Counted from the stretch's first letter, positions 1 through 8,537 are shown. The stretch is DNA of 64,000 bases from VFMC01 sp963791635 (GCA_963791635.1 CAWBTC010000017.1:744001-808000), one strand, 5' to 3'. Notes: a model not told the origin generated them from the letters alone. Program-made: numbers and translations.

Positions 1-267
1 GATCAGGCCGACGTCGGCACACCGGTGCCGTTCCCCACCTCGTGCTCGCCGCAGGCTTGGGCGGCGGCGACGCCGTTCCTGTTGCTGCGCACCATGCTGG
101 GTCTGGAGCCCGATGACGACGTGGGGCTGACCATCGATCCGATCCCCGGTGCCATCGAGGACGACATGTACTTCATCGGTGTCCGGCGGCTGGAACGAAG
201 GTTCGACGTTCGCGTCGACGAGGGCAAGGCGACGATCACCGAGTGGGCCCTCGACCGCCTCTCATGA
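1..267 (+). CDS. glycogen debranching enzyme (amylo-alpha-1,6-glucosidase type), C-terminal fragment
   Basis: The gene runs off the left edge; 88 codons remain, in frame from base 1 to the TGA at 265. The peptide has the C-terminal signature of the bacterial amylo-alpha-1,6-glucosidase/glycogen debranching family: a PxSCSPQAWAAATPFLLL stretch followed by MLGLEPD, which is the end of the (alpha/alpha)6 barrel, then a short beta tail. Family members hydrolyse alpha-1,6 branches of glycogen-like polymers in the cytoplasm. The neighbouring trehalose-6-phosphate synthase and glycosyltransferase fit a storage-carbohydrate cluster. Upstream domains cannot be judged. Confidence 0.8.
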   Translation, partial: DQADVGTPVPFPTSCSPQAWAAATPFLLLRTMLGLEPDDDVGLTIDPIPGAIEDDMYFIGVRRLERRFDVRVDEGKATITEWALDRLS

Positions 268-296
268 GACCACTCACCGGTAGTTCGACGCGACGT

Positions 297-989
297 TCAG
301 CACTGCACGCTGCCCGAGCTGTCGGCCGGGGGAAGGTGGCGGAGCAGTGCCTCGGCGACACCCAGGCCCGACGCGGCCGATGTGAGCTCGACCCCGGCAG
401 CGCGCACTGCAGCATCCGCGTTGGCGACGCCGATGGCGATCGCGGCGATCGCGAACATCGGCAGGTCGTTGGCTGCGTCGCCGATCGCAATGATTCGTTG
501 TTGCTCCACGCCCAGCTCGGCAACCGCTGCCCGCAAGCCCGTGCCCTTGTCGCAGCCCTCGGGTGCAAGTGCGACGGACGCCTTGTTGACGACCAGGTGG
601 CGGGAGCTGCCGGTGGCTTCGCGCACAGCCTCGACTGTCGCGATCCACGCAGCGGGCGCGCCGATCACGACGTGGCCCACGTCGAGCTCGGGGATTCCCG
701 CGGCGAGCAGCCCGGCAACGAGGGCCGGCTCGACCGGCTCGGCGAGCAGCACCACTTCGCCGGTTGCCACATCGACCAGCACGCCGCCCTCCTCGCACAC
801 GGCCCGATCGCACAGGCCGACCACGGTCGGCACGACGTCGTGCAGGCTCTCCCACCGCCGACCGGTGACGATGACCAGCGTGTGGCCATCGGCGCGCGCC
901 CGCTGCAGCGCCAGTGTCGCCGCCTCCGCGACCACCCCGCTGTCGTACAGCGTGCCGTCGACGTCCACCGCGATCACCATCTTTTCCAC
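297..989 (-). CDS. HAD-superfamily (Cof/HAD-IIB-like) phosphatase
   Basis: A 230-residue cytoplasmic phosphatase. Motif I is DVDGT (9-13, with the nucleophilic and acid Asp pair), TGR follows at 42-44, a conserved Lys lies near 148, and motif IV is GDAANDLPM (170-178). The central cap region is the HAD-II type. The family dephosphorylates sugar phosphates and related metabolites. Its divergent position beside a trehalose-6-phosphate synthase makes trehalose-6-phosphate a reasonable substrate guess, but the sequence does not prove it and no classical OtsB is in the window. The start is GTG 989 or ATG 980. It converges with the debranching-enzyme fragment. Confidence 0.85.
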   Translation of the reverse strand: MEKMVIAVDVDGTLYDSGVVAEAATLALQRARADGHTLVIVTGRRWESLHDVVPTVVGLCDRAVCEEGGVLVDVATGEVVLLAEPVEPALVAGLLAAGIPELDVGHVVIGAPAAWIATVEAVREATGSSRHLVVNKASVALAPEGCDKGTGLRAAVAELGVEQQRIIAIGDAANDLPMFAIAAIAIGVANADAAVRAAGVELTSAASGLGVAEALLRHLPPADSSGSVQC

Positions 990-1175
990 TCTGCCGTCAT
1001 AGCGGGTTGTCGGATGGATGTGTGGTCATGGTCGAAGCGGGGCACTGGTCATCGGAGGGCGGTTGCGCGAGACTTCTCGCTGCCGCCGTTGGGTCGACCG
1101 ACGGGCAGGGAACGACCAGCACCTCACGACGAACAAGGGGCACGATGTGGTCAGTGATCTGAACGGCGGGCGGCA

Positions 1176-2639
1176 ATGAGGTCTCTCGTCGTCGCGGCAA
1201 ATCGGCTTCCTGTGGAGATCTCTGCCACCGGTGAGGTCACCCCCAGCCCCGGAGGCTTGGCCTCGGCACTCGCACAGGTTGCCGTCGCCGGCACCACCTG
1301 GGTCGGCTGGGCCGGCCCCGGTGCAGGCCGCGTTGCACCGATGTCCCTGGGCGACGCCCGTCTCCACCCTGTTGCCCTCTCGGCCGGCGAGGAGGCCAGG
1401 TACTACCAGGGCTTCTCCAACTCCGTGCTCTGGCCGCTGTTCCACGGCCGCCTGCGCCGTGAGGAGATGAACCGCGCCTGGTGGCGCACGTATCGAGCGG
1501 TCAACGAACGCTTCGCGGTCGCCATCGCCCGCGTCGCGCAGCCAAACGCCACGGTGTGGGTGCACGACTATCAGCTGCTGCTCGTGCCGAGACTGCTGCG
1601 AGCTCGGCGGCCGGATGTGCGCATCGGGCTGTTTCTCCACATCCCGTTCCCGAATGCGCAGTTGTTCTCGATGTTGCCCTGGCGACAGGAGGTGCTGTCG
1701 GGAATGCTCGGCTCGGATTTGATCGGGTTCCAGGTCGCCGACGACACGGCGAACTTCATCAGCACGGCTGAGCGCCTGCTGCACGCCACCGCAGACGGTC
1801 ACCGCCTGCGCATCGGTTCGCGCACGGTGGAGGTGGACACCTTCCCGATCTCCGTCGACTTCGCCCGCTGGGATGCGCTGGGCAACGAAGCGGCCGACGC
1901 TGCCACCGCGCTCCGTGCCGAGCTCGGGGTCGCCGCCGTCTTCCTCGGGATCGATCGGCTCGACTACACCAAGGGCATCAACCAGCGTCTGCAGGCGTTC
2001 GAGGAGCTGCTCGACGAAGGGCGGCTCGAGGCCGAACACTGTGCGTTCGTGCAGGTCGCTGTGCCCAGCCGCACCGACGTGCCCGCCTACCAGGACGAAC
2101 GGATCGAGGTGGAGGCGCTGGTCGACCGGATCAACGCGCGGTACCGACGGCGCAACGGCCTCGGCCCGGTGCGGTACATCGAATCGTCGTTCGACGACAC
2201 CGGTCTGGCCGCGTGGTATCGAGCGGCCGACGCACTCGTCGTGACGTCGTTGGCCGACGGCATGAACCTCGTGGCCAAGGAGTTCGTCGCGGCCCGCGGT
2301 GATGGTGACGGCATGGTGGTGCTCAGCGAGTTCGCCGGGGCAGCCCAGGACCTCGTGGAGGCCTTGATCGTCAACCCGTACGACATCGAGGCGATCAAGT
2401 CCGCGCTGATGAGTGCAGTTTCGTTCGAACCCGAGGAACGACAGAAACGGATGGCGGCCATGCGCGACAACGTCCGCCTCCATGACGTGCACCATTGGGC
2501 AGATCACTTCCTCGAACGATTGGAGGCCGTGCCGCGCACGCGACGTCGCCACCCGTTCCTGCGGTGGCCGGTCATCATCACCAAGCTCACGAGGAAGGCG
2601 CCTCCGGCGCGTACCGTCGCACACGACGGTGAACGCTGA
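1176..2639 (+). CDS. otsA: alpha,alpha-trehalose-phosphate synthase (GT20)
   Basis: A 487-residue retaining glycosyltransferase of family GT20, which transfers glucose from a nucleotide sugar to glucose-6-phosphate to give trehalose-6-phosphate. Visible family motifs are NRLPV (9-13), SPGG (24-27), HDYQ (130-133), the IDRLDYTKGI loop (259-268), DGMNLVAKE (361-369, donor binding) and LSEFAGAA (383-390). Length matches bacterial OtsA of about 470-500 residues, and there is no fused phosphatase domain. A glucosylglycerol-phosphate synthase is a close relative and cannot be excluded. The ATG follows a purine-rich GGCGGGCGG. Its stop shares one base with the next start, so translation is probably coupled. 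Confidence 0.9.
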   Translation: MRSLVVAANRLPVEISATGEVTPSPGGLASALAQVAVAGTTWVGWAGPGAGRVAPMSLGDARLHPVALSAGEEARYYQGFSNSVLWPLFHGRLRREEMNRAWWRTYRAVNERFAVAIARVAQPNATVWVHDYQLLLVPRLLRARRPDVRIGLFLHIPFPNAQLFSMLPWRQEVLSGMLGSDLIGFQVADDTANFISTAERLLHATADGHRLRIGSRTVEVDTFPISVDFARWDALGNEAADAATALRAELGVAAVFLGIDRLDYTKGINQRLQAFEELLDEGRLEAEHCAFVQVAVPSRTDVPAYQDERIEVEALVDRINARYRRRNGLGPVRYIESSFDDTGLAAWYRAADALVVTSLADGMNLVAKEFVAARGDGDGMVVLSEFAGAAQDLVEALIVNPYDIEAIKSALMSAVSFEPEERQKRMAAMRDNVRLHDVHHWADHFLERLEAVPRTRRRHPFLRWPVIITKLTRKAPPARTVAHDGER

Positions 2640-3664
2640 TGCGGATCGGGCTGATCGCACCCGCATGGCTGCCGATTCCGGCTCCGGCCTACGGGGGCAC
2701 TGAGACCGTGGTCGACACGCTCGCGCGCGGACTGCACGCCGCCGATCACGACCTGCTGCTGGTGTGCCATCCGGACTCGACGTGCCCCGTGCCACGGGCG
2801 TCGGTGGTCCCGGCCGCCGACACGGTGCGAATGGGTCGGGCCAGCATCGAGTTGGAGCATGCGATCGGGGCCTACGAGCTGGTGAAGGGCTGCGACGTCG
2901 TGCACGACCACACACTCGCCGGCCCCCTGTACTCGGCGAGGTTCCAGGATCTCCCCGTGGTGGCGACCAATCACATGCCGTTCACGCGCACGATGACGGC
3001 GATCTTCGGTGCAGCCGTGCCGCGTGTCGGGCTGATCGCGATCTCTCACTCGCACGCCGCATCCACCACGCTGCCCATCGCCGGCGTTGTGCACCACGGT
3101 GTCGACCTCGGTGAGTTCCCAGAAGGCGCCGGCGATGGTGGCTACGTGGCTGTGCTCTCGCGCATGACACCGGAGAAAGGCGTCCATCGTGCCATCGCAA
3201 TCGCGCGTGCAGCCGGCGTGCAGTTGCGAATCGCCGCCAAGATGCGCGAGCCCCACGAGCGCGAGTACTTCGACGAGTTCGTGCGACCGCACCTCGGCGA
3301 CGACGTCGTGTACCTCGGTGAGCTCGGGGCCGCCGAGAAGCGCAGCCTGCTGGCTGGCGCGGCGGCGTTGCTCAACCCGATCAGCTGGCCCGAGCCGTTC
3401 GGGATGGCGATGGTGGAGGCGATGGCCTGCGGCACTCCTGTCGTGGGATGCCCACAGGGCGCGACCCCCGAGATCGTCGTCGACGGTGTGACCGGCTTCC
3501 TCAGCGATGACGACGACGAGCTGGCAGCCGGTTTGCGTGCACTGCACCGCATCGAACGCGGGGCGTGCCGGCAACGCATCGCCGAGCTCTTCTCGGCCGA
3601 GCGCATGGTGGAGGGCTACCTGCGCGTCTACGAACAGCAACGTGCGGCGGCCGCCCAGCGATGA
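2639..3664 (+). CDS. glycosyltransferase family 4 protein
   Basis: A 341-residue GT-B fold glycosyltransferase. The N-terminus has the acceptor-side glycine-rich loop (AYGGTETVVDTLARGL, from about residue 17), and the C-terminal half carries the GT4 donor-site motif EPFGMAMVEAMACGTPVVG with its paired glutamates. No signal peptide or membrane segment is visible. The acceptor is unknown. The TGATG overlap with the trehalose-phosphate synthase gene implies a common operon, so a role in glycogen, trehalose-derived or glucoside synthesis is likely but inferred. Confidence 0.85.
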   Translation: MRIGLIAPAWLPIPAPAYGGTETVVDTLARGLHAADHDLLLVCHPDSTCPVPRASVVPAADTVRMGRASIELEHAIGAYELVKGCDVVHDHTLAGPLYSARFQDLPVVATNHMPFTRTMTAIFGAAVPRVGLIAISHSHAASTTLPIAGVVHHGVDLGEFPEGAGDGGYVAVLSRMTPEKGVHRAIAIARAAGVQLRIAAKMREPHEREYFDEFVRPHLGDDVVYLGELGAAEKRSLLAGAAALLNPISWPEPFGMAMVEAMACGTPVVGCPQGATPEIVVDGVTGFLSDDDDELAAGLRALHRIERGACRQRIAELFSAERMVEGYLRVYEQQRAAAAQR

Positions 3665-3751
3665 CGGCGGCTGCGGTGGATCGAATGCAGCGACAGCTGC
3701 AAGGGCAGCGCCGAGATGGACCGTGGAGTACGACCCGACCAGAGACGGGAG

Positions 3752-3767
3752 GTTGTCATGCGACAAC
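3752..3767. promoter_or_regulatory. 6-bp inverted repeat upstream of the XRE gene (candidate operator)
   Basis: GTTGTC-ATGC-GACAAC, perfect 6-bp arms around 4 nt, lies 21 bp upstream of the -10 box of the XRE gene. A second perfect palindrome, ATGTCGACAT (3792-3801), covers the start codon. XRE antitoxins usually repress their own promoter through such dyads; the assignment here is inferred. Confidence 0.45.
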
Positions 3768-3787
3768 GTTGGTCTGAGCGGATTCGC

Positions 3788-3793
3788 TAAGAT
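3788..3793 (+). promoter_or_regulatory. -10 box of a leaderless promoter for the XRE gene
   Basis: TAAGAT ends 6 nt before the ATG at 3800 and no Shine-Dalgarno sequence is present, so transcription should begin at or next to the start codon. It matches the TAnnnT spacing found before many genes in this window. Confidence 0.5.
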
Positions 3794-3799
3794 GTCGAC

Positions 3800-4087
3800 A
3801 TGATGACCGGCGACATCCTGGCGACGTTGCGGCGACGAGCGGGCCGCACCCAGGCCGACGTGGCCGAGGCGACCGGCATTCCTGCGTCGGTGCTCAGTGC
3901 CTATGAACGTGGACGACGTCAGCCCAGCCTGGCGAACGCTTCACGCATCATCGATGCTCTCGGATACTCGGTGAAGTTCGACTTCGTGCTCGACCCCGCC
4001 GAACAGGCCCGCCGGCTGCATGATGTGCTCGAGCTCGCTGATGCGCTCCCGTACCGACCACGACCCCTCGCGTCGTCTCGACGATGA
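3800..4087 (+). CDS. XRE-family helix-turn-helix protein, likely antitoxin
   Basis: A 95-residue protein whose first 60 residues form a Cro/CI-type five-helix DNA-binding domain, with the typical TQADVAEATGIPASVLSAYERGRRQPS core. The short C-terminal tail (PAEQARRLHDVLELADALP) could contact a partner. The stop overlaps the downstream nucleotidyltransferase gene by 4 bp (ATGA), the usual layout of an antitoxin-toxin pair. The promoter carries two palindromes, suggesting autoregulation. Two adjacent ATG codons (3800 and 3803) are possible starts. Confidence 0.8.
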   Translation: MMTGDILATLRRRAGRTQADVAEATGIPASVLSAYERGRRQPSLANASRIIDALGYSVKFDFVLDPAEQARRLHDVLELADALPYRPRPLASSRR

Positions 4088-4668
4088 CCTTGCCGCCCAC
4101 CAGGCTCATCGATCGCATCGTTGCTGTCTGCGAGTCCCTCGATCAGGCGGGCATCCCCTGGGCGCTCGGGGGTGCACTCGCTCTGGCGTACGCCACGAAC
4201 GAACCGCGGGGCACCCGCGACATCGACGTGAACGTGTTCGTCGGCTCAGCGGATGCGCGAAGGGTGTTCGCTGCACTGCCTGGGGGCGTCGCGTTCACCG
4301 AGGCCGACGTCGCCGAGGCCGGCACGCGAGATCAGGTGCGCCTGTGGTGGGACACGACGCCGATCGATGTCTTCTTCGCAGCCGAACCCTTTCACTTCGA
4401 TGTGGCCGGGCGCTGCCGTGCGGTGCCGTTCGAAGGCCGTCGCATCAGAGTCTTGTCGGCTGAGGATCTTGCTGTGTTCAAAGCGCTGTTCGACCGCACC
4501 AAGGACTGGGCCGACATCGAAGCGATGGTCGACAGCAACGCGCTCGATGTACAGCTTGCTGCTGAGCGACTTGGTGGTCTTCTCGGCGAGGACCCACGCG
4601 TGGCGCGGTTGCGCCGCGCTCGCCGTTCGCTGAGGTTGCGCGAGCACGGTCTTCTCATCACCGAGTGA
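4084..4668 (+). CDS. nucleotidyltransferase-fold protein, likely toxin of a type IV-like pair
   Basis: A 194-residue protein with the minimal nucleotidyltransferase (pol-beta) signature: GG at 29-30, RDIDVNV (45-51) supplying Asp46 and Asp48, and a third Asp at 95 in TTPIDVFF. This arrangement resembles AbiEii/DUF6036-type nucleotidyltransferases that pair with small HTH proteins and modify tRNA or other targets. The target cannot be read from the sequence. It is translationally coupled to the XRE gene. A stand-alone nucleotidyltransferase acting in resistance or tRNA maintenance is an alternative. Confidence 0.75.
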   Translation: MTLPPTRLIDRIVAVCESLDQAGIPWALGGALALAYATNEPRGTRDIDVNVFVGSADARRVFAALPGGVAFTEADVAEAGTRDQVRLWWDTTPIDVFFAAEPFHFDVAGRCRAVPFEGRRIRVLSAEDLAVFKALFDRTKDWADIEAMVDSNALDVQLAAERLGGLLGEDPRVARLRRARRSLRLREHGLLITE

Positions 4669-4718
4669 TGGCTGCGGATGTTCGAACCCCATCACGCGGG
4701 AACGGGCGGAGCGAGGTG

Positions 4719-5636
4719 CTACAGCAGCCCGGCATCGCGGAGCAGGTCGATCATCAGGTCGGGTCGGCGTGTGTAGATCCCGTCGATCCCCATCTCGATC
4801 AGATCCTGCAGATCATCGGGGTCGTCGACCACCCAGGTGAGCACCGCAACGTCGTGGCGATGGGCGAAGTCGAGGAAGGCAGTGGTGATCCGCCGCGTGC
4901 CGTCATCCGCGATGAATGCGGGCTGGCTGACGAGTTGGTGGGTCACAAAGGTGGGGTCGTTGGCCTCGCGAGCTGCTCGTGTCGCGGCGCGTTCCGCGCT
5001 CGTGCCCGACGTGCGAAGCGTCGGGCAGAGTGTTCGGAACAACTCCACCTGCTCGTCGGTGTCCACGCCCACGTACACATCATCGGTGCGACCGAGGCGC
5101 ACCAGCAACGAGCACACGGGCTCCACCGCGTTGATGCGTTGATCTTTCAGATCGAGCGTCACCAGTGTGTTCGGATACTGCACGAGGATCGATTCGATGG
5201 TGGGGATCGTGATGCCGCGGCCGCGAAACGGATGGTCCCCGTCACGTTCGAACCCCCACCCTGCGTCGAGGGCCACCAAGTCGCCGTAGGTCTTCTCATG
5301 CACGCTGCCGGTGCCGTCGGTGGTTCGGTCGAGTGAGGCGTCGTGAAACGCGATCGGCACCCCGTCGGCGGTGACCGACACGTCGGCATCGATCACATCG
5401 CCGCCCATCGCCATGCTGTGTTCGTACGCGTAGAGCGTGTTTTCCGGGTACAACCCGTCGCCGCCGGCGTGCGGGATGACCAGTGGGCGCCCGATGCGGA
5501 ACGGGTTGTCCGTCGCAGCAGGCGAGATCGAAATCGCGGAGGCCGGCTGCGTCGCCGGCTGTTGGCTCGACGTCGTGGTGCATGCTGTGACGGTGCACCC
5601 GATGACGCACAGCAGCAGTGCGCGGGGTAGCGACGT
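4719..5636 (-). CDS. glycerophosphodiester phosphodiesterase, lipoprotein; apparent ACG start
   Basis: A GDPD-family enzyme hydrolysing glycerophosphodiesters to glycerol-3-phosphate and an alcohol. Motifs are HAGGDGLYPENT, a Glu/Asp-rich DADVS strand, FHDASLDRTTDGTG and a C-terminal WVVDDPDDLQDLIEMGIDGIYT. The first conventional start, TTG at 5453, would cut into the catalytic HAGGDGLYPENT motif. The same frame stays open upstream and encodes a lipoprotein signal, SLPRALLLCVIGCTVTAC, with a VTAC lipobox and a Ser/Thr/Gln-rich spacer. A strong GGGGAGG lies 4 nt before an ACG codon at 5636-5634, so I place the start there. The enzyme should be anchored outside the membrane. A base error turning ATG into ACG is the simple alternative. 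Confidence 0.8.
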   Translation of the reverse strand, partial: TSLPRALLLCVIGCTVTACTTTSSQQPATQPASAISISPAATDNPFRIGRPLVIPHAGGDGLYPENTLYAYEHSMAMGGDVIDADVSVTADGVPIAFHDASLDRTTDGTGSVHEKTYGDLVALDAGWGFERDGDHPFRGRGITIPTIESILVQYPNTLVTLDLKDQRINAVEPVCSLLVRLGRTDDVYVGVDTDEQVELFRTLCPTLRTSGTSAERAATRAAREANDPTFVTHQLVSQPAFIADDGTRRITTAFLDFAHRHDVAVLTWVVDDPDDLQDLIEMGIDGIYTRRPDLMIDLLRDAGLL

Positions 5637-5680
5637 CGTTCCTCCCCGACCCGTCGAGCGCCGGTGAGGCGAGTCAGCAG

Positions 5681-7384
5681 CTATGGCGTCGGCACCTTGA
5701 TCGCGTCGAGGTCGATCTTCATCGGCACCGCGCCGGGAGTCGCCGGAACGGCGGGAGCGGTCAGCGCCTTCGGCATGTTCGGTTGCGCTGCCGGCTCGGG
5801 CTGTTCCTGGTAGGGCTTGCCCTTGGGGTTGAGCGAGGTGTCGAGGTATGGCGCGAGGTCGGCTCGACCCTGGAGCGTGTCGAGTGCCGCGGGCTCACCA
5901 ATGCACGGGAACACCGTCTCGATATCGAGTGGTGCGCTCGTGGCGAAGTCGTTTCCCTGGAAACAACTCGGCCCGTCCTCCGGAACGAGCGAGACGAGGT
6001 CGAAGCCTTCCGGAGCGGTGTCGCGAATGACGTTGCCCACCACCTGATGACCGAACGACGGCCAGTAGGTGTCCAATGGATTCGGGGCGATGGCGATGCC
6101 AGCCCTCAGATGACCCTCCACGTAGTTACGTTCGATGATCGAGTCGATGCCGCCGGGGATCACGATGCCGACGCCGAACACTGCGTCGAAATCTGCCGTC
6201 TTGGCCTGCGCCGCGTCGCCGTTGTCGTTGCCGATGACCGTGTTGCCGATCACTGTCACCCGAGCCACGGGCGGGTACTTCTCGGAGTCGAGGGTGTTCG
6301 GCACGATGCCTGCGCGGTTGTTCTGCCACAGCGAGTTGACGATGATCACTTCGCTGGCGTTGGTGCCGGAGTAACCGAGCTGGTTGTACTCCGCGATGAC
6401 GTCGGTGACCACGGCGTCGCACTGCTCGCACTGACCGATGTAGAAGCCTGAGTCCGGGCTGCCGGACGCGTACGAGTGATCGAACTGGCCATGGACCGAG
6501 TCGAACGCGTACACGCCGTAATCACCGTTGTTGACGGCGCTGATGTACGAACCTCGGTAGCCACTGACGCCGGTCCAGAAGAAGCCGTTTGCGGTGAAGT
6601 TCTTCGCCGTGATGTTCTCGATGGCCACACCGTCGGAGAGCACCTTGAATCCGTTGGAGAGCTCGAACTCTCCATCGAGCACGGTGGTGTTGCGATCTTC
6701 GCCACGGATCACGATCTCGGGCGAGGTGACCTCGACCGCCTCGTGGTACACGCCTGGTGCGATGAGCACGAGCGCGCCTGGCGCCGCCCGGTCGACCGCT
6801 TCCTGGATCGTTGGCACCTGTGACGGCACCTTGATCGTGCCGTCCAGCTGGGTCTCTGCGTCAACAAGCTCGGTCGTCGCGCCAGGGGTGTACGCGCCAT
6901 CGCCGACGACCACCGTCCCGACCATTCCCTCGTCCTTCGAGCCGTGGATGTCGCAGAAGTACTCGAAGACGCCCGGCTCATCGAACGTGAACTCGTGCTC
7001 GTCGCCTGGGGTGAAGGCCTGCTGACCGACGCCGAACTGCTTCGAGGGTTCCAAGGGGATGATGTTGTGGTCGTTGCGTCCGACGTTCGTCCACACGACC
7101 TCCGTGCCGGGCCGCACCCTGATCACGGCGTTCGCTCCGAAGGTGTTGTCGTTGGCCTCCACCTCGACCACCGGGTAGTTCTCGTCACCGTCCGGGGCAT
7201 CGCTCAAGTCGACGATGGTGAGCGCGCTCCGGGTGGTCGAGCTCGCTTCAGGCGTCGAGCCGGCCGCCGGTGCTGACGGTTGGGTCGGCGTCACGCGTAC
7301 GTCTGATGGATCATCGGCACATCCGGTGACTGCCGCCACGACGGCGAGCGCGAGGACGGTTCTGAACCACGAGGTCGTATTCAT
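5681..7384 (-). CDS. cupredoxin-parallel beta-helix fusion lipoprotein
   Basis: 567 residues. Residues 1-22 form a lipoprotein signal ending in VTGC, followed by a Pro/Ser/Thr linker. A plastocyanin-like domain (about 55-160) shows a full type 1 copper set: His106, Cys144, His147 and Met154 (FEYFCDIHGSKDEGM). A right-handed parallel beta-helix (about 165-490) follows, with repeated turns such as ITAKNFTAN, VTVIGNTVIGN and IIERNYVEGH, as in pectate-lyase/NosD-like proteins. The tail is Pro/Ala-rich. Family knowledge suggests an extracellular electron-transfer module joined to a carbohydrate or surface-binding scaffold; the substrate is unknown. It lies 44 bp upstream of the lipoprotein phosphodiesterase on the same strand. 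Confidence 0.8.
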   Translation of the reverse strand: MNTTSWFRTVLALAVVAAVTGCADDPSDVRVTPTQPSAPAAGSTPEASSTTRSALTIVDLSDAPDGDENYPVVEVEANDNTFGANAVIRVRPGTEVVWTNVGRNDHNIIPLEPSKQFGVGQQAFTPGDEHEFTFDEPGVFEYFCDIHGSKDEGMVGTVVVGDGAYTPGATTELVDAETQLDGTIKVPSQVPTIQEAVDRAAPGALVLIAPGVYHEAVEVTSPEIVIRGEDRNTTVLDGEFELSNGFKVLSDGVAIENITAKNFTANGFFWTGVSGYRGSYISAVNNGDYGVYAFDSVHGQFDHSYASGSPDSGFYIGQCEQCDAVVTDVIAEYNQLGYSGTNASEVIIVNSLWQNNRAGIVPNTLDSEKYPPVARVTVIGNTVIGNDNGDAAQAKTADFDAVFGVGIVIPGGIDSIIERNYVEGHLRAGIAIAPNPLDTYWPSFGHQVVGNVIRDTAPEGFDLVSLVPEDGPSCFQGNDFATSAPLDIETVFPCIGEPAALDTLQGRADLAPYLDTSLNPKGKPYQEQPEPAAQPNMPKALTAPAVPATPGAVPMKIDLDAIKVPTP

Positions 7385-7392
7385 CGGTCCGG

Positions 7393-7398
7393 ACAGTA
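7393..7398 (-). promoter_or_regulatory. -10 box of a leaderless promoter for the cupredoxin lipoprotein
   Basis: TACTGT on the minus strand, 8 nt before the ATG at 7384, with no Shine-Dalgarno sequence. Confidence 0.5.
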
Positions 7399-7536
7399 CC
7401 TATCCGCACTCGAACGGAACGAAGTGCCTGCATCCGCTCGAGTTCGCCTGCGTCGGTCGGACGGAACGCGAGCCATCCGCGTCGACGTGGTCCAGATCAA
7501 GGCGCGTCCGGGTGGGCGCCGAACCATCGTCGGGCG

Positions 7537-7878
7537 TCAGCGCTCGCGAGTGCCGTGCAACAGGATCGGCCGGCCGTGGGGGGTGTGTTCCGCTGCCACG
7601 TGCCACGCCTCAGCCGTGGCTGCGAGCTCGGCGTGGGTGGCGATCTCGTGTGTGACGACCAGTGCCTCCACGGCGGCGAGCCAGTGCTCGTAGTAGGGCG
7701 TGGCAGGCGATGCAGCGATGCGGGCGCCCAGCTCGATCGCCAGCTCCGGCCACGCGAATGCACCCTTTTCGTGCAGCTCCACTGCGAGCGCGAAGGACGT
7801 TGCCTCCCACGGTTCGGCGAACGGCGGGCGCTCCTGGAGGTCGAGCGGGAGGTCGGCGGGGTCGAGCGCTGCAGTCAT
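7537..7878 (-). CDS. nitrile hydratase accessory (activator) protein
   Basis: A 113-residue protein homologous in layout to the N-terminal part of nitrile hydratase beta subunits and to the small activators of Co-type enzymes: PPFAEPWEATSFALAVELHEKGAFAWPEL, then YYEHWLAAVEALV. In studied Co-type systems such proteins help deliver cobalt and exchange alpha subunits during maturation. The ATG overlaps the beta-subunit stop by 4 bp (ATGA), making it the third gene of the alpha-beta-accessory operon. A role in cobalt insertion is inferred from family and position. Confidence 0.8.
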   Translation of the reverse strand: MTAALDPADLPLDLQERPPFAEPWEATSFALAVELHEKGAFAWPELAIELGARIAASPATPYYEHWLAAVEALVVTHEIATHAELAATAEAWHVAAEHTPHGRPILLHGTRER

Positions 7879-8533
7879 CCCGCACTCTCCAGATACGGCT
7901 CGAAGGCATCGACGCTGACCGAGGATCGTGGGTCGGCGCTGCGACCCCACAGGTCGGTCGCGGCGAACACCACCGTGTAGCACCACTGCGGATCGGGCTC
8001 GCCGAGCGAGTTCGTGTCGGGATAGACGAAGCAGCCGCGGACGCTCTCGATCGTGCCTTCGGTGTTGCGTGCATAGCGGGGCAGACGGGTGTGGCCGCTC
8101 GGGTGATCGTTGATCGTCCGCACCCGTTGACCGGCGGCGAAGCGAGCCGGCTTCGACGGCTCTCGGGTGTAGGGCGAGCCCGTTGCGAGCATCGAGGCCA
8201 CGTTGTCGGCTCGCAGCGTCGGCCGGTTCGTCGACGCTGGCGGGGTCAGCGCCTGCCCGGCGGCGAGCTCGTCGGCACCGACGAGGCCGGCCTTCATCAG
8301 CAGCTGCTCGAGTCCTCGCGCCCAGATCTCGTAGTAGGTCGACGCGTAGTACACGGCCGGGGGGAGCGACTCGCGGGCGTGGCGGCCGATGTCGATGTTC
8401 CAGTGGCCGAGGCTGCCGGTGGCCAGGTTGAGCGCGAGGGCTCGCGCCTCCCACGCGGCATGGAAGACGGGTTCGTCGATCTCTGGAGCGACCGGACCGA
8501 AGCCCATCTGGCCGCCGAGGTCCTGCGGTCCGT

Positions 8534-8537
<4 letters not shown>
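7875..8537 (-). CDS. nthB: nitrile hydratase beta subunit
   Basis: 220 residues, starting at GTG 8537, which overlaps the alpha stop (GTGA) and is preceded by AGGTGG. The N-terminus NGPQDLGGQMGFGPV matches the beta-subunit signature, followed by helices (HAAWEARALAL, YYEIWARGLEQLL) and the C-terminal SH3-like barrel (FAAGQRVRTINDHPSGHTRLPRYARNTEGTI). The beta subunit pairs with alpha to shape the active-site channel for nitrile hydration to amides. A thiocyanate hydrolase subunit is a relative, but the gene order favours nitrile hydratase. Confidence 0.88.

Noticed and set aside
3661..3777. Small open frame (39 codons) after the glycosyltransferase
   Set aside because: It starts at the preceding gene's end, has no ribosome-binding site or family pattern, and overlaps the candidate XRE operator.
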